NCBI GenBank assembly: GCA_030770535.1
Contig: JASVEC010000019.1
Span: forward strand, 620,001 to 684,000
Length of the DNA stretch: 64,000 nt
Direction: 5' to 3'
Source: Batkoa obscura
Taxonomy: Eukaryota > Entomophthoromycota > Entomophthoromycetes > Entomophthorales > Batkoaceae
In this document: piece by piece, positions 35,454 through 47,228 of the stretch
How positions within the stretch are numbered: the first letter of the stretch is position 1
How the letters are laid out: the number at the start of each line of letters is the position of its first letter
Made by a program: the position numbers and the translations under genes
The notes under the pieces: model-generated
The model's database searches: none
Seen by the model: the letters and a program-made list of their open reading frames with translations, nothing else
Told to the model about the DNA's origin: nothing

Positions 35454-38400
35454 TCATGGTATGAAATTTACCATTGGTGGTAACTGTTCATTTAAAGATA
35501 AATTGGATTTTTTACTTAGTAAATTATTATTTTCTTCTTCTAATTTAGGCGTGGATGGTAATTGATCACATCTTGGACAATTTATTAAATCATTTAACTG
35601 TAATTTAACTTCATATTTACTCCTTCCATTGATTTCGATCTTTGTTCCCAAACACCCTACATGATATCCATGACCACAATAAAAAAACACTAACTCTTCT
35701 TTTTCCCCATTATCCATCACACTTTTCTCACACTTTGAACAATTCATAAACTCCTCATTATCACCAAATACTGTCATTCCTCTCTTTTGTTTTTGTTTCC
35801 ATTGTTTACTTAACATTTTGCTATCTCTTGAAATCACTTTTTCACATCCGATTCTCAATGACATTTGTAATTGAAAGTCCATTAATATCTTTAGGATGCT
35901 CTTTTTTAGACCAGGAATTTTTAAACCTTTAGGAATACTTTGTATCACTTTATTAGGTTCAATATGACTACCACTTTGTTCTAATAATGCTTTAAGGAAT
36001 TCTAGAATTAAAAAATAAAAAAGGAGTAAAGTTAGTTGATTTTTTTTAAAACTATAATAATTAGTTAATTGAGACTATCAATTTACCTGGTTTATCTTGA
36101 GAATGTTTTAACAAGACTTGCCATAATTCTTCATCTTCATATTCTTTAACATAATCAATAGCCTATAATAATAAAAATCAATTAATATTATTCTATGACT
36201 CATCTCCCCTCCCCTTATCCTTCTACTTACTTTATCGATATCCCCTAATTTCTGTAAAATTAATAATAACGCTTTTTGATATTCTCCCATTCGACTTAAT
36301 ATATAAATTAATTCGGGTACCAATTCTCTTAATTCACAACAATTGTATGCTTTTTTTAAAGAGTAATCATTAGAGGAACGTAAGAATCCCATTAATAATG
36401 GGTAATCAAATTCAGCATATAATTCCACCTAAACAATAAATAATAAATAACAATAAATAGATTGATGATTGTCCATTTATAGAAAGAAATATTAGTATTA
36501 TTATTTTAAAGTACACTTACTTGTATATCATGCCATTTAGCCCCTAAGTTAGCTTCTTTTTTAAAGATAGCATGCAAATAATTATGCAATAACAAGGGAT
36601 GATCATATAATTGATTTACTACCGTTTCCATTGAAATAAATTGTAAATTTCTAACTAACATTGTTACTGCTTTTAATTCACTTGTAACTTGAACCCCCGC
36701 TTTTTGATATTCAAGTTCATTTTGGAATTGTAATACATCATAATCCATTAATAATTTGACTTTATTTTTAATTTCATTAAATAATTGAAATTCATTAATT
36801 AAATTAAATACAATAGGACTTTTTAATTTTAATAAATAATTTAATGCTAATTGAGGTTGATTATCTAATTGATATAATTCAGCTATAATTTGTAATAATA
36901 ATTTACTTTCATTTTGATTTTCATTTTCATTTTCATTTTCAATATCGTACTTATTTAATTCATCTTCCACTAAAGCTAAGATGCTTTTTAAATTATAATT
37001 TTTAATTGGCCATTGTCGAATTAATTTAAAAAATAAATTTTTATCCCATTTTAAATAATGAGCTAACAACATTTCATAAACAGTAGAAGAAAGTATAACT
37101 TCTCTAGTTGGTATAAATTCAATAATAGCATTAATTTGATTGGATTGATAAAATGCAAAGATCCATTTTTCCCATTGTTGTTGATCTTTTCCTAATACTT
37201 CGACACATAGTTTTCCTGCTCTTTCATAATCTTGTTGTAATATTAAATGTTTCATATATAATTTACCTACTTTATTGATTGTATATTTACTACTTTCTTC
37301 TGGATGTTGTTTGATTAATTGCAATGCTTCATAATATAATTCATTTTCGATATGCCATTCAATACGATCCGTTAATTCTCTTTCTTTGGCACAAATTAAA
37401 TCTTTGGGGCTCATTATAAAATATAAATCACTACTTGGTGTAGTTACTATTGGATAGAATTTATTAGTGTTATTACTTATTATTGATTGTTCTTTTACCT
37501 AGTTTATAATCTTGCGATTTAAATTTTAAATAACCATTCATAGTTAATATATCGGCTACATCCGCACCATCTTTTTTATCTACTATTCGAAGCTCGGGTG
37601 GATTTGAAGGCTAATAATTAGAATTAATAAAATAAAATAAATACTGACATATTCATTTTTCTTATTTGTTTATTGTCAATACTATTATTATTTAACTAAC
37701 TTACTTTACTAGGTTTATTGAAATCTTTGTCTTCATAAATGATTTCCCCATTATAGGCTAGTAACAATATTTGTTCTTTTAAGTAAGAAATACCACTGAT
37801 GATAAAATCAGTACGTAGTCTAATAGTTTATATTTCAATAAATAGATAAAGATAGACATTCAATTAAATACTTACATATATTCGATTTCTACAGATGGTA
37901 ATTGAGATAAAATAGCGGGATGAATTGAAGGATCATGAACCTAGTGATATGTTTAATTTATCAACATATATAAGTTTGAAAACATGATTTAAACATTTCA
38001 ATCACCTACCATAACTTTAGCAATTTTGAACGTATCAGCCCAACCAATAAATAATTCAATGTTTGATTTCCAATATAAATGGCAAGGATAAAGGTCGGCT
38101 CTTGGTGAACTTTCAGATCTCGGTATAAAAGATATGCGTTGATTAGTTTGACTATTATAAATTTTAACTCCCTAAAAATAATGAAAAAAGATCAATATAA
38201 ATATCTAATTAATCAACTAATTGAATAGTATATTAATAGATAATTATTTATAATTGATAAATATTGTTCAACTATATTAACAATAATTAACTTAGTTAAA
38301 CTAAATAAATCCTTTGATTATGATCGGACTAATTTTACTTACTGAATCCGATGCCCAAGCAATGTAATTTCCCTTCCATTGAATTTCCAAAATTGGACCA

Positions 38401-39454
38401 TCATCCGATTGCAATATTTGATCTGTATAACCCAACCAACCTAAATGAAATAATAAAATAGTTTAAATTATAATTTAAATTAACTTTTCAACCAGCACAA
38501 AAATGTATACTTAATTCAATTAAACAATAATAATAATAAAGTTCATTTCGATTTCTTTACAACTTACCTTTAGTATTCATAATTAATTGACCTGCTAAAC
38601 CACCGGAGATAATTCTTTGTTGGGAATTTGTACCAAAATCAGGACTTAAAGCGACTGCTTTCATAGGCCGCATATAATTTTTGCTTTGTTTGAATGAAGT
38701 ATAAATACCATGGACTTTGATAGAACCTTAATTTTATTAAAATGATTATTCGCATTTTTTATTAAAAATTTTAATAAAAAAAGGGAATGATTCAACTTAC
38801 CATCATCCGAAGCAGAAGCAATAAATTGTTCTGACAAATCCATACTTAAAGCATTGATTGTAGTGGTATGACAATTAATGGATTTTAATTCATTACCCAT
38901 TAAATCAAGCAAATATAATTTACCAGAATGGGTACCAACTGCCTATTTTGGAAAACCAATATTAATATTTAACGTTTCAATTTTATTATTATTTATTTTG
39001 TTATTTTAGTTGATTATTAATATGTTCTTACCATCACTTTATCTCCAGCAATAATACAACTGGCTGCATCTCCTTTTAAATAGTTATCAAATGTACCCCC
39101 TGTTAATCGAGTATATTTAAGTTTTGGTTCTTCGATTTCAATGATATCTAATGATTTCTTTTAATTATGAGAGTTTTGATGGCTAAAAAACGAGCATTTC
39201 TTACCTTCTGGATCCGTTTCTGTTTCTGTTTCTGTTTCTGTTTCTCCTTCGGAGTTTTCGTTTGACTCAGTTTGTTCACCTTTTTTTAATTCCTCATTTT
39301 CTTCTTTTTCGTATATTTCTTCTTCAAGTTTATTTCTTCCTTCTTTTATTTCTTCTGTAGATCCCATTAATTTAACTTCCTCTACTTCTTTTGCTTCTTT
39401 ACTTTCTTTACTTTCTTTACTTTCTTTGAAATTTTCCTTTTCTTGCATCATCAA
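35454..39454 (-). CDS. VPS41: VPS41 (HOPS complex subunit)
   Basis: Multi-exon gene (about 13 exons). Verified exons from the 5' end: 39205-39454, 39032-39147, 38801-38942; later exons read in frame through the WD40-like propeller (YTRLTGGTFDNYLKGDAASC, VGTHSGKLYLLDLMGNE, ASASDDG, LYPCHLYWK) into MSPKDLICAKERELTDRIEW (the VPS41 SPKDvv.AKerd block, 37414), the clathrin-heavy-chain-repeat region (36108-37414), and a C-terminal RING-H2 zinc finger (CSKC ... CGHGYHVGCL ... CPRC) ending at 35454. The N-terminal ~80 residues are a Glu/Lys-rich low-complexity head with KESKESKESKE and TETETETE repeats, longer than usual. As part of HOPS it tethers late endosomes and AP-3 vesicles to the vacuole. I did not pin every internal exon. 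Confidence 0.93.
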
Positions 39455-39621
39455 TTTTAATCAATCTAATTCTTACATTTTTACCATTTTTTTGATCATT
39501 TTAGCCACGCAGTTAAGGAGTTATTTCATTGGTCGATCCTCCAATTGACTAAGATTAAATTTTGTTAATAAATTTTACATTTGTTTCAATCTCTACATTT
39601 TTTATAAACTTTAATTCAAGG
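39455..39621. promoter_or_regulatory. bidirectional promoter interval VPS41 / Kish
   Basis: Only 167 bp separate the start codons of the divergent VPS41 and Kish genes, so both promoters must lie here. No TATA box stands out against the AT-rich background. Confidence 0.5.
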
Positions 39622-40125
39622 ATGCTAGTAATTTTAATATTAAAAGCTCAATTTATAAATAACTAAATTATTAATTATCATAATTATGACAGTCCGCTTT
39701 ATTTGATTTTCAATCATTATTATTAGTGATTTTATTAATTGTTTGTACTTCCACTTATATTCATGCCCAAGCACCTACTCTTTTAGATAAAAACAAGGAG
39801 GGGTAAGAATTTATTTAATCAATTAATCTATCGATATATGTTATTATATCCAATATTCAAACCAAAAGGAAGATGAAATGAAACATAATACTAATATTCA
39901 TACTTTTAGTTTAATGAGTATTTTTTGGAAAGCAGCTAGAGTTGGTAAGTGTTTTTAATGATTAACACATTTAGATTTATAAAAAATAGAAAAACAGATA
40001 AAGTGTTTGCTTTATTAATAATTAAATTAATATATTAACATATTTATTTGCTAGGTGAAAGATTAAGCCCTTATGTTAGTTTATCTTGTTTTATTATGGC
40101 TGTTTCATTTTTGATTCAAGAGTAA
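39622..40125 (+). CDS. Kish (TMEM167 family) Golgi protein
   Basis: Four exons: 39622-39627, 39693-39802, 39910-39944, 40055-40125; 73 residues, the family's length (71-74). The first exon has only two codons (ATG CTA), and the third is 35 nt. Conserved Kish features: ALFDFQSLLLVILLIVCTSTYIHAQAPTLLD (signal-like first TM), then GIFWK equivalent MSIFWKAARVGERLSPYVSL and a second hydrophobic stretch ending in the C-terminus. Kish proteins are small membrane proteins of the early secretory pathway/Golgi. The start was chosen because the exon beginning at 39693 has no in-frame ATG and joins exactly to ATG-CTA; the ATG at 39687 is out of frame. Confidence 0.9.
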
Positions 40126-40777
40126 GATAGAAGATAAGAAGAGTCTAAAAGAAAAAGTGGGAGAGAAGTGGTGATTATTTTATAGTAACTTTTATTAAAG
40201 TATATTTTATTATTGTTATTATTCTAAAAGGTTAAATGGAATTCGTATAATTATTTTTTAATTTCGATTTTGATTAATTCAAGTTGATAGGGCAAATCAT
40301 ATAGTTTTTTATAAAAAGCTTAATTGTTCAATGTTCAAGACGTTGGTTAGTTGAATTCTATTTGCTGGGATTTGCTCTAAAGGGCGGAGCTAAAAGACTT
40401 GTATATAAAAGCTATTTAATTATTTATTAAACTTTTCGAAAACTTTTTTGGAAACTAATTTTTTACATGATTATGATATTGTTAAATCCTGTAGACATAT
40501 ATACTACAGTTTCTAAAGTATCATATGATTAGTTGAGTTAATCTTTTACTAAAAGTGCATTATTGCGCATTATTATAATAGCAATATGGACCCTTGTTAT
40601 AAGTATTATATATAACGATCAATCATTACTCTTTATATTATAACAGTAGCATTATTGTTATCATTAGCAACCTAACCAGTATAAATACATTAAAGGGTTG
40701 TTGATAAATAAGCAACTTACAATAAACTTTCTAATTCTAATTTTTATTTGTGATTAAGTATAGTATTATTTAAGATT

Positions 40778-40878
40778 TGGAGGTGTTTTTTTGGGGTTCA
40801 TTACTTTTTCCATCTTTTAAGCACTATTTGAGCGGAAAAATTGTTAGTAAAGTTCTTAAATACAAAAATACATCCCCA
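40778..40878 (+). repeat. TGGGG-MITE copy 14
   Basis: Plus-oriented; left end worn (TGGAGGTGT), right end ACATCCCCA intact. Centre AAGCACTATTTGAGCGGAAA close to consensus. Confidence 0.85.
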
Positions 40879-40961
40879 TTTGGTTTTCTGTTGAGAAATT
40901 GGAATGATAAAACCAAAAAAACGACATTGGAATCACTCAGTTTAGACCAGAATCTTACATA

Positions 40962-41057
40962 TAGAAATGTCTTTTTTGTATTAGAATTGGCTAATAATTT
41001 TTCCACTTAATAGTGTTAAAAAATAGGAAAATAAATGGAACCTAAAGAGACATCCCG
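40962..41057 (-). repeat. TGGGG-MITE copy 15
   Basis: Minus-oriented copy 84 bp downstream of copy 14, facing it. Ends TAGAAATGT and ACATCCCG; TA present on both sides. Confidence 0.8.
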
Positions 41058-41184
41058 TATTAATAGTTTAATGTTTTAATAATGAACAGTAAAAGTATTT
41101 TAAGATTGAGAAATAGTAAATGTATTATATTGTGTAATTATCGATCTATTTTAATAAAGTTAAAACTAGTCATCTAATGCTCAT

Positions 41185-41730
41185 CCATCTCTAGACTGCT
41201 TGTAACAAGCTATCAAAACATTTATTTTGATTCAAAAACTTAACCATATCTTTAACAATATCTAAAGCAATCAAATGAATCCAACTCTGCTAATTTAATC
41301 GGATGGGTACTAGCAATATTGAATTTAACACTTGTTAATACTTGCTTCAACTGTCCACCTACTTTTTCATTATCTCTAGAGCCATAACAAATAATAATGC
41401 CATTTTTACTACTAAATTCTTTGTATAAGTGACTAATACTGTTTTACAGGAGCAGGGTAACTTCAATTATATTGAGATATAAGAAAGATAAAATAATCAT
41501 AAGATTATTTCTTGATTCCAGAAAATGATTTTCTGATTTTCATAAATGCCATCTTTAGGTATATAGATTTTATTAAACGTAGGGATATCCCAGAGTTTTA
41601 AAGCAATAAGGTAGCTAACTACCTTGAATTTTACTTGCTAAGAATTGGGCTAATTTAAGTCCAACTCGTTTTTCTCGAATACTACCTACTGTAGTACCAA
41701 CTTTTACTTTTCTAATGGCATGATATCCGA
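41185..41730 (-). pseudogene. decayed NADPH-dependent FMN reductase
   Basis: In three frames of the minus strand, one can follow the flavodoxin-fold FMN reductase family in order: VGTTVGSIREKRVGLKLAQF (FMN-phosphate loop, ~41720-41650), then LKLWDIPTFNK, then QYN-SYPAPV (the PQYNWgyPAplKnalDhLy block, ~41490-41450), LYKEFSSKNGIIICYGS and GGQLKQVL (NADPH/dimer region, ~41430-41330). At least three frame changes and an in-frame stop after QYN break it. Live members reduce FMN or quinones with NADPH in the cytosol. No copy that could replace it is in this window. The reading is by motif order only. Confidence 0.75.
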
Positions 41731-42196
41731 TTGTTTTAATAGAGCTAAAGTAAGCTTATTAAATATCTCAAATTTATAAATAGGAGAGTGGATTAAAATA
41801 AAAGGATAAAGTTAAAAAGATGAAAAAAAAGGTAATCTATACTAAATTTCAACAAGTGGGGGTATTCAATTACTTTCATAACAATAAAGGTTTGGGTTTT
41901 AAAATAACACAAATGTAAAAAGCTTGTAATTCATCTCTTATTTTTAGTTAATGTAAACGTTCCTATTTTTAGATCTGAAACAAACATTTAATATTTTTGA
42001 TTACATTTTATTTTAAATCAATCAAAGCTGTGATTTAATTTTTGCACATATTGCAAAAATTAATTTTGTTCTTTTGTTTAAATCATATTAGTTAATAACC
42101 TAACTATACATTTATTTTTTATCTATATCAAACCACTTTTATTTGACTATTTCTTCTCCTCGATTAGTGACCTCATCTTTTATTTATTTATTTCGC

Positions 42197-43573
42197 ATGC
42201 TAACCGTTGAAATCATCATCCCCTTACTAAATCATTTTACAATAGGTGAATTAATCCGCTTACGATGCATCAACAAAAGATGGAATAAACTAATATTAAT
42301 TCATTTATTCAATAACATCAATTACAAATTATATACTAAATTTCATCTTAAGACTCAATTACAGTATAAAAAATACATTCAATATGTTTGTTATGATAAA
42401 GAGATTGAAAAGATCAAAGATGTTGAAGAGGATCAAGATCAATTTTTTAAATATAAGAAGAAGGATACGGTCAAAAATAATATTCATGGATTAATATTGG
42501 TATTAATAAATGACAATCCAACGACACGAACTATAGAATGGGATTATACAAGCTTTAATAATTTGAAAATATTAAGTTTAAGTTGTAAAAATATTAATTT
42601 CAATTTTAAAGGATTGAAAGAATTGCACTATTTAACTACAGTTCAACTTAATGTTTTATCCGATAATGAAGAGGATACATTGAGTTTATTAAACTATTTA
42701 AATTTAGATAATATTCTTTCATTTTCCTACTTTGGTAAAGCTAATTTTAAGCTATTATTATTTATTAATACCTATTTGATTCATTTAAATCGTTTAATAT
42801 TGGAAAATCATCATCAAAATAATACTAATAAACAACAATCACTTTCGTTTGATTTGAGACAAATTCAATATTTTAAAGCTCATTTTTATAAGCAAAGTGA
42901 TATTAAAGTACTCAATTTAATCAATGGTAGCAAATTAAAGAAGTTGCAATTATATGGTAGGATTCAATATAAATTTGGTAGTTTAATTAACTTATTGAGT
43001 ATATCATTACAAAATAATTTACTGAATAATACTCAATTAATATCGCTAACCCAATTAACTAATTTAGATATTAATTTTAAAAATGTGACTGCAACTACAC
43101 TTAATTTCAATAGTATTAATCAATTGATCAACGGTAATTTTAGTACACTGAGAATATTGAAGTTAATTAATATTAATCATATACATTTAAATTGTTCTTT
43201 TAATAAATTACATCAGTTAAATGAGTTACATATTCAATATAACGGGGCTATCAACAATAGCTTAATTCAATTTATAAACCTCGCCTGTTCTTCTATCCTT
43301 ACACTATATCTTACTCTTATCCCAACTCGACAAACTAATTCTATTGTACAAAATCAAAGTACTGAACATACAAATAATCTACTATTGAAAATTAAGCTCC
43401 CACAGCTATTGTATTTGGAGTTTAACTATCCCTTTTTTAATACAATGAAATTGAAAACATTCTTTGAGAAGTTTCCTAAATTAATAAGATTTCATTCAAA
43501 TTTTTTAAAATTGATGGAGTTTATAACGGAGTTTGATAAGCAAATTAAGATTGGGAAATCGATGTTGAAATGA
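42197..43573 (+). CDS. F-box/leucine-rich-repeat protein
   Basis: Intronless, 458 residues from the ATG at 42197 (MLTVEIIIPLLNHF). An F-box-like motif covers residues ~3-45 (IIIPLLNHFTIGELIRLRCINKRWNKLI). After a polar linker, irregular leucine-rich repeats follow: NLKILSLSCKNINF, LKKLQLYGRI, LTNLDINFKNV, LRILKLININHI, LNELHIQYNG, and LLYLEFNYPF. Such proteins pair an SCF ubiquitin ligase (through Skp1) with a substrate held by the LRRs; the target is unknown. It is a structural cousin of the broken gene at 28049-29519 and similar in length. F-box/LRR families are commonly expanded and fast-evolving in early-diverging fungi. Confidence 0.8.
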   Translation: MLTVEIIIPLLNHFTIGELIRLRCINKRWNKLILIHLFNNINYKLYTKFHLKTQLQYKKYIQYVCYDKEIEKIKDVEEDQDQFFKYKKKDTVKNNIHGLILVLINDNPTTRTIEWDYTSFNNLKILSLSCKNINFNFKGLKELHYLTTVQLNVLSDNEEDTLSLLNYLNLDNILSFSYFGKANFKLLLFINTYLIHLNRLILENHHQNNTNKQQSLSFDLRQIQYFKAHFYKQSDIKVLNLINGSKLKKLQLYGRIQYKFGSLINLLSISLQNNLLNNTQLISLTQLTNLDINFKNVTATTLNFNSINQLINGNFSTLRILKLININHIHLNCSFNKLHQLNELHIQYNGAINNSLIQFINLACSSILTLYLTLIPTRQTNSIVQNQSTEHTNNLLLKIKLPQLLYLEFNYPFFNTMKLKTFFEKFPKLIRFHSNFLKLMEFITEFDKQIKIGKSMLK

Positions 43574-44028
43574 GAGTTACGATAGGTAGGGGTTCTAATG
43601 GGTTGGAAAATATTACTCCTACCTCCTAGCTTTCCTTTCAACAAAAAAATTTGTCAGATCCTACTGCTATCTTTTAATTAATTCGATTTTCTTCTCAAGA
43701 AAATGCTTTTCAATTAGGCGAAGATGTTGAATTTTGATTCTATATAAAGTATGGAAAAAGTCCTTTCTTTAAACTAATAATACAATTCTTCCTAATTCCT
43801 TTTGAATCCATCTATTCATGGTCCTTTGTATTCCTTTAATTCTTTTTTGATTTTGTTAATTTTTATTTTGAATAAAACATTTAAACTGCTTATAAGAATA
43901 TTCTGAAATTTGATTGAGTTTATTTTTTGAATCCAAAATCCCATGAAGATTGACAAATTAAAAAATAGAAATAAAATCTTTAAACTTCATTTTTTAATTC
44001 CAAATTCAACTTATAAAAATAAAACAAA
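43574..44028. other. intergenic region
   Basis: 455 bp, AT-rich, between the F-box gene and the small 92-residue gene; nothing recognised. Confidence 0.5.
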
Positions 44029-44307
44029 ATGTCCAGTTCATCATCAAATTCCACATCTGAACAACAAAAAGCAGATATTAAAAGTCAATTTGATTATGAT
44101 GTACTAATTGAAAAACCAATGAGAACATTACCTAAAAAGATGCCAAAGAGTCACCGTTGCAATGATCATATGGAAGATATATTTCAAGGTTTATTTCATG
44201 AACCAAGAGAAGTTTATGAACCTTTAAAAGTTTGGTTAAAATGTGTTCAATCAAAAGAAGGTGAAGAACCAGAGAGATTTCTATTAAAAAATGGTAGAAA
44301 TTTCTAA
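44029..44307 (+). CDS. small conserved-looking protein, function unknown
   Basis: 92 residues with a clean ATG context (AAAACAAAATGTCC). A Ser/Asn-rich head of ~10 residues is followed by a compact charged body: YDVLIEKPMRTLPKKMPKSH, RCNDHMEDIFQGLFHEP, and YEPLKVWLKCVQ. It has two cysteines 31 residues apart and no membrane segment or signal peptide. The composition and steady codon use suggest a real soluble gene, not a chance frame. I do not recognise the family. It converges with UTP25, leaving 137 bp between the stop codons. Confidence 0.65.
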   Translation: MSSSSSNSTSEQQKADIKSQFDYDVLIEKPMRTLPKKMPKSHRCNDHMEDIFQGLFHEPREVYEPLKVWLKCVQSKEGEEPERFLLKNGRNF

Positions 44308-44444
44308 AGCTATTATGATATAGAGATTGAAAGAAGATTTAACAAGAATAACAAAAATTTTAAAATAAAGATACATAATTTACTTTTTTTCAAAAAGTTT
44401 CATTCAAATCTATCTTGTTATTTTATTATTTCTATAATTAGCAT

Positions 44445-45604
44445 TTAAAAGTTAATTTGATCCCTATTACCGTGAATAAAAGAACGAGTATTTTTAGTAC
44501 CAAAAATCCCATTTAACTTAAGTTCATCCCATTTAGAAAATAAAATTGTTATATTAATCTTATTACTTAATGAATCTAATTGAATATTATCAATTAACTC
44601 ATTATAATAGTTACAATAATCAGGTAAAGAATAAAATATAATTTCATTTATATCTTGGATTTTATATCTAATAAAAATTAATATTAATATATTATTTGTA
44701 CTATAGAATAAAACAAAAAGTTCCGATTTTTTACCTTCTATAGAAATGACATCTTTCTGTATATAAAATCAAATTAATTTTACCAATCTTCAACCAATTT
44801 CTATATTTAGATACTTCTTTAATACTGGAGTATTCAGATATAGTACCAAATTCAAAATTTAACAATTTCAAATAATTTTTAACTTTAACAAAATCAAAAT
44901 AATTATTGATAAATAACATGACTTTTTTTTCGAATTGTAACTTTTGATTCAATTGAGGTAATATATTATTTTTAAAATACTCAAATCTTAACTCATCTTG
45001 TTGAGTTAATTGGCCATTAGATAAAATTCGAAATAATTTATGAGAAACTGGATTTTCAATCTTTAGATATTGACCTTCTAATACCGGTTCAAAATATTGA
45101 ATTTTACCTAAATAATAAAATTAATTATTAATACTTTAATTACTTTTAATTAAATTGCTATTCTTTCTTACCTTCTACATTTTTACTATATTTATGAAAT
45201 AAAGCTTGAATTTCTGGGGTAATTATTTGAGATAAAGTAATCATTTGACAATTGAATTCAGCTTGTTGATTTAAATAATGGGATTTAACTCTAGAAAAAT
45301 CTACATCTCTAGCTTCAGTTGGTACTTGATTTAATTTCGAAAATAAGTGGTGTAAATGCTCACTGTTTTGCATACAAAGATGATCTAATTGATCTAATAT
45401 TACAATTTCGATACTTGATAAAAAATCATATTCCTTTTGTTCTGTACCTAAGCGTAAAGCTAAAGGGGATGCAAGAATGATATCCGATTGATAAAAAGAA
45501 GTATATAGTTTTAGTGTTTTTCTTGTTAATTTAATACCTAGTTTAAAATAATCTTCTGTATTACCACTAAAAATCTGTCGATGATCCTCTAATTTAAATA
45601 AAAG

Positions 45605-45652
<48 letters not shown>

Positions 45653-47228
45653 ACAATAGATTACCAGGTAATTTCGTGTTATTTTTAACTGGATCAATAG
45701 TACCTTTAGGTAACTGGTATTCATTTAAAAATTTAGCTTTGTTTTGAATTTGATCACAGCCACTTAAATCACATAATTTATTAACAATATCTAATGCTAC
45801 TGATTTAAAAGGTACTAATATCAATACTTTAGCACGTGTAAATCCACTATCTTTAATATTTCTATAAAAATATTAATCTTAATTTAAGCTTTAACTAATA
45901 TTAGTTAATTTACTCTATTTCTTTGTTTTGTGATTTAGCTTTGGCAATTTTAAAATTATTTTTTAAAATTGTATCTCTTACTCTATAATAGTTAATAATT
46001 AAATATCATAAATAAAATAATAAAGGTAAGTATAAATTACTTAAAAATATGATTTAAAGCATGTAACATATAAGCATTCCTTATTTCATTTGTTTTGTTT
46101 AAATTTAAGATGGGATAAAATAAATCATAATAATTATTAAGTAATGAAAATATTTCTTTTTGTGAGTCATTAAGTTCTTTATCTTCTATTAAAAATAAAA
46201 AAATATTATTATAAATAAATAATAATAATAATAAATATTTACCACCATTCTTTAAATTTAATTTCTCAAAAGGTTCAATCAATCTATTTTTAATAAAATA
46301 GTCCTTTAATTCCCATTTCATTTGACTCTCAATACTCTCTTGATTATAGTTTTCTTCTGTTGTTGCCAAATTAACCCAATACTGATGTTCTTGTTTTTTA
46401 ACTACCAAATTATTATAACTTTTATTCTTAATCTTCTCTATTTTCTTATTCATTTCTTCTTCGTTATAATGACTTTCACCATACTTTTTAACGTGCATAT
46501 CTTCTTTTTCTTCTTCTATTTGAATTTAGTTTAATTTGAATTTATTTGAATTTTTACCAGTTACCTTCTGAGTCTATATCTGATCCCTCTTCTTCTATTT
46601 CTTCATTATCATTCTCTTCATCTACAACATCATCCCCTTTATTCCCGCCTTTGATTTTATTTTCATGTTCAATCTCACCATCAATATTTTCTTCTTCTTC
46701 TTCGATCTCTTCCTCCTCCTGTTCTTCCTCCTCCGTCTTCTTCACTACTGCTTTTTCCTTTTTCCTTCCGCCAATCAAACCTAACAGTTGGCTCATTTTA
46801 TTTTTACTTGATTTACCATTCCCTTTTTTAGTAAAATTTTTCCCCAACTCGATCATTCCTTTAGTAATCGTATTTCCTAATAACTGCAAGCTAGTTTCTT
46901 CACTAGCGCCTCCATTCCCTTCCTCTTCTTGAACAATTAAATTTCCTTGGGCATCAAAATTATAACTATTTCCCCAAGTTTCTTCGTCGTTATCATCTTC
47001 AGGGATTGACTTTCCGAATTTCGATTTTGATTTTGATTTTGATTTTGCAGTAGTTGATGAATTATGAATCTCTTTTTCTAAGGACTCAAGCTCTCGTTTA
47101 GTTAATATTAGCGGTGTATCAGTTTCCTTTTTCTTTTTAATAATCTTTGGTTTAATTTGTCCTTTAGCACCTAAAATACTCTCCGCTATCTCTTGTTGTT
47201 TACGCTTTTGTTGGTTTTTTTTACCCAT
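44445..47228 (-). CDS. UTP25: UTP25 (small-subunit processome, DEAD-like)
   Basis: About eight exons. Start at the ATG at 47228 ([10 protein letters not shown]); exon 1 is 46565-47228 and codes a basic then very acidic head ([15 protein letters not shown]). Following exons read [20 protein letters not shown], the [16 protein letters not shown] block, then [77 protein letters not shown] and [20 protein letters not shown], all in the order of Utp25/Def. The stop is at 44445-44447. The protein is a helicase-related scaffold of the nucleolar U3 snoRNP processome, acting in 18S rRNA maturation. An intron at 45589-45664 contains a TTA microsatellite; splicing it out restores ...TKLPEDHRQ.... Confidence 0.9.
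45607..45651 (-). repeat. (TTA)15 microsatellite inside a UTP25 intron
   Basis: Fifteen perfect trinucleotide units. On the coding strand, they are AAT/ATA/TAA, and would read as poly-Asn or poly-Ile. The donor GTAATC (45664) and acceptor AAATTAG (45589) enclose it in a 76-nt intron. Confidence 0.9.

Larger units (their letters stand above)
40126..42196. other. intergenic region with MITEs and an FMN-reductase relic
   Basis: Holds MITE copies 14 and 15 and a decayed NADPH-FMN reductase (listed). Otherwise no gene. Confidence 0.55.

Noticed and set aside
39685-39720. ATG at 39687 as the Kish start
   Set aside because: It is one base out of frame with the conserved segment; the ACAG before TCCGCT serves as splice acceptor instead.
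45158-45724. Open frame with a poly-Ile run, and its poly-Asn partner
   Set aside because: Both arise from reading through a (TTA)15 intron of UTP25; splicing gives the family-typical sequence.
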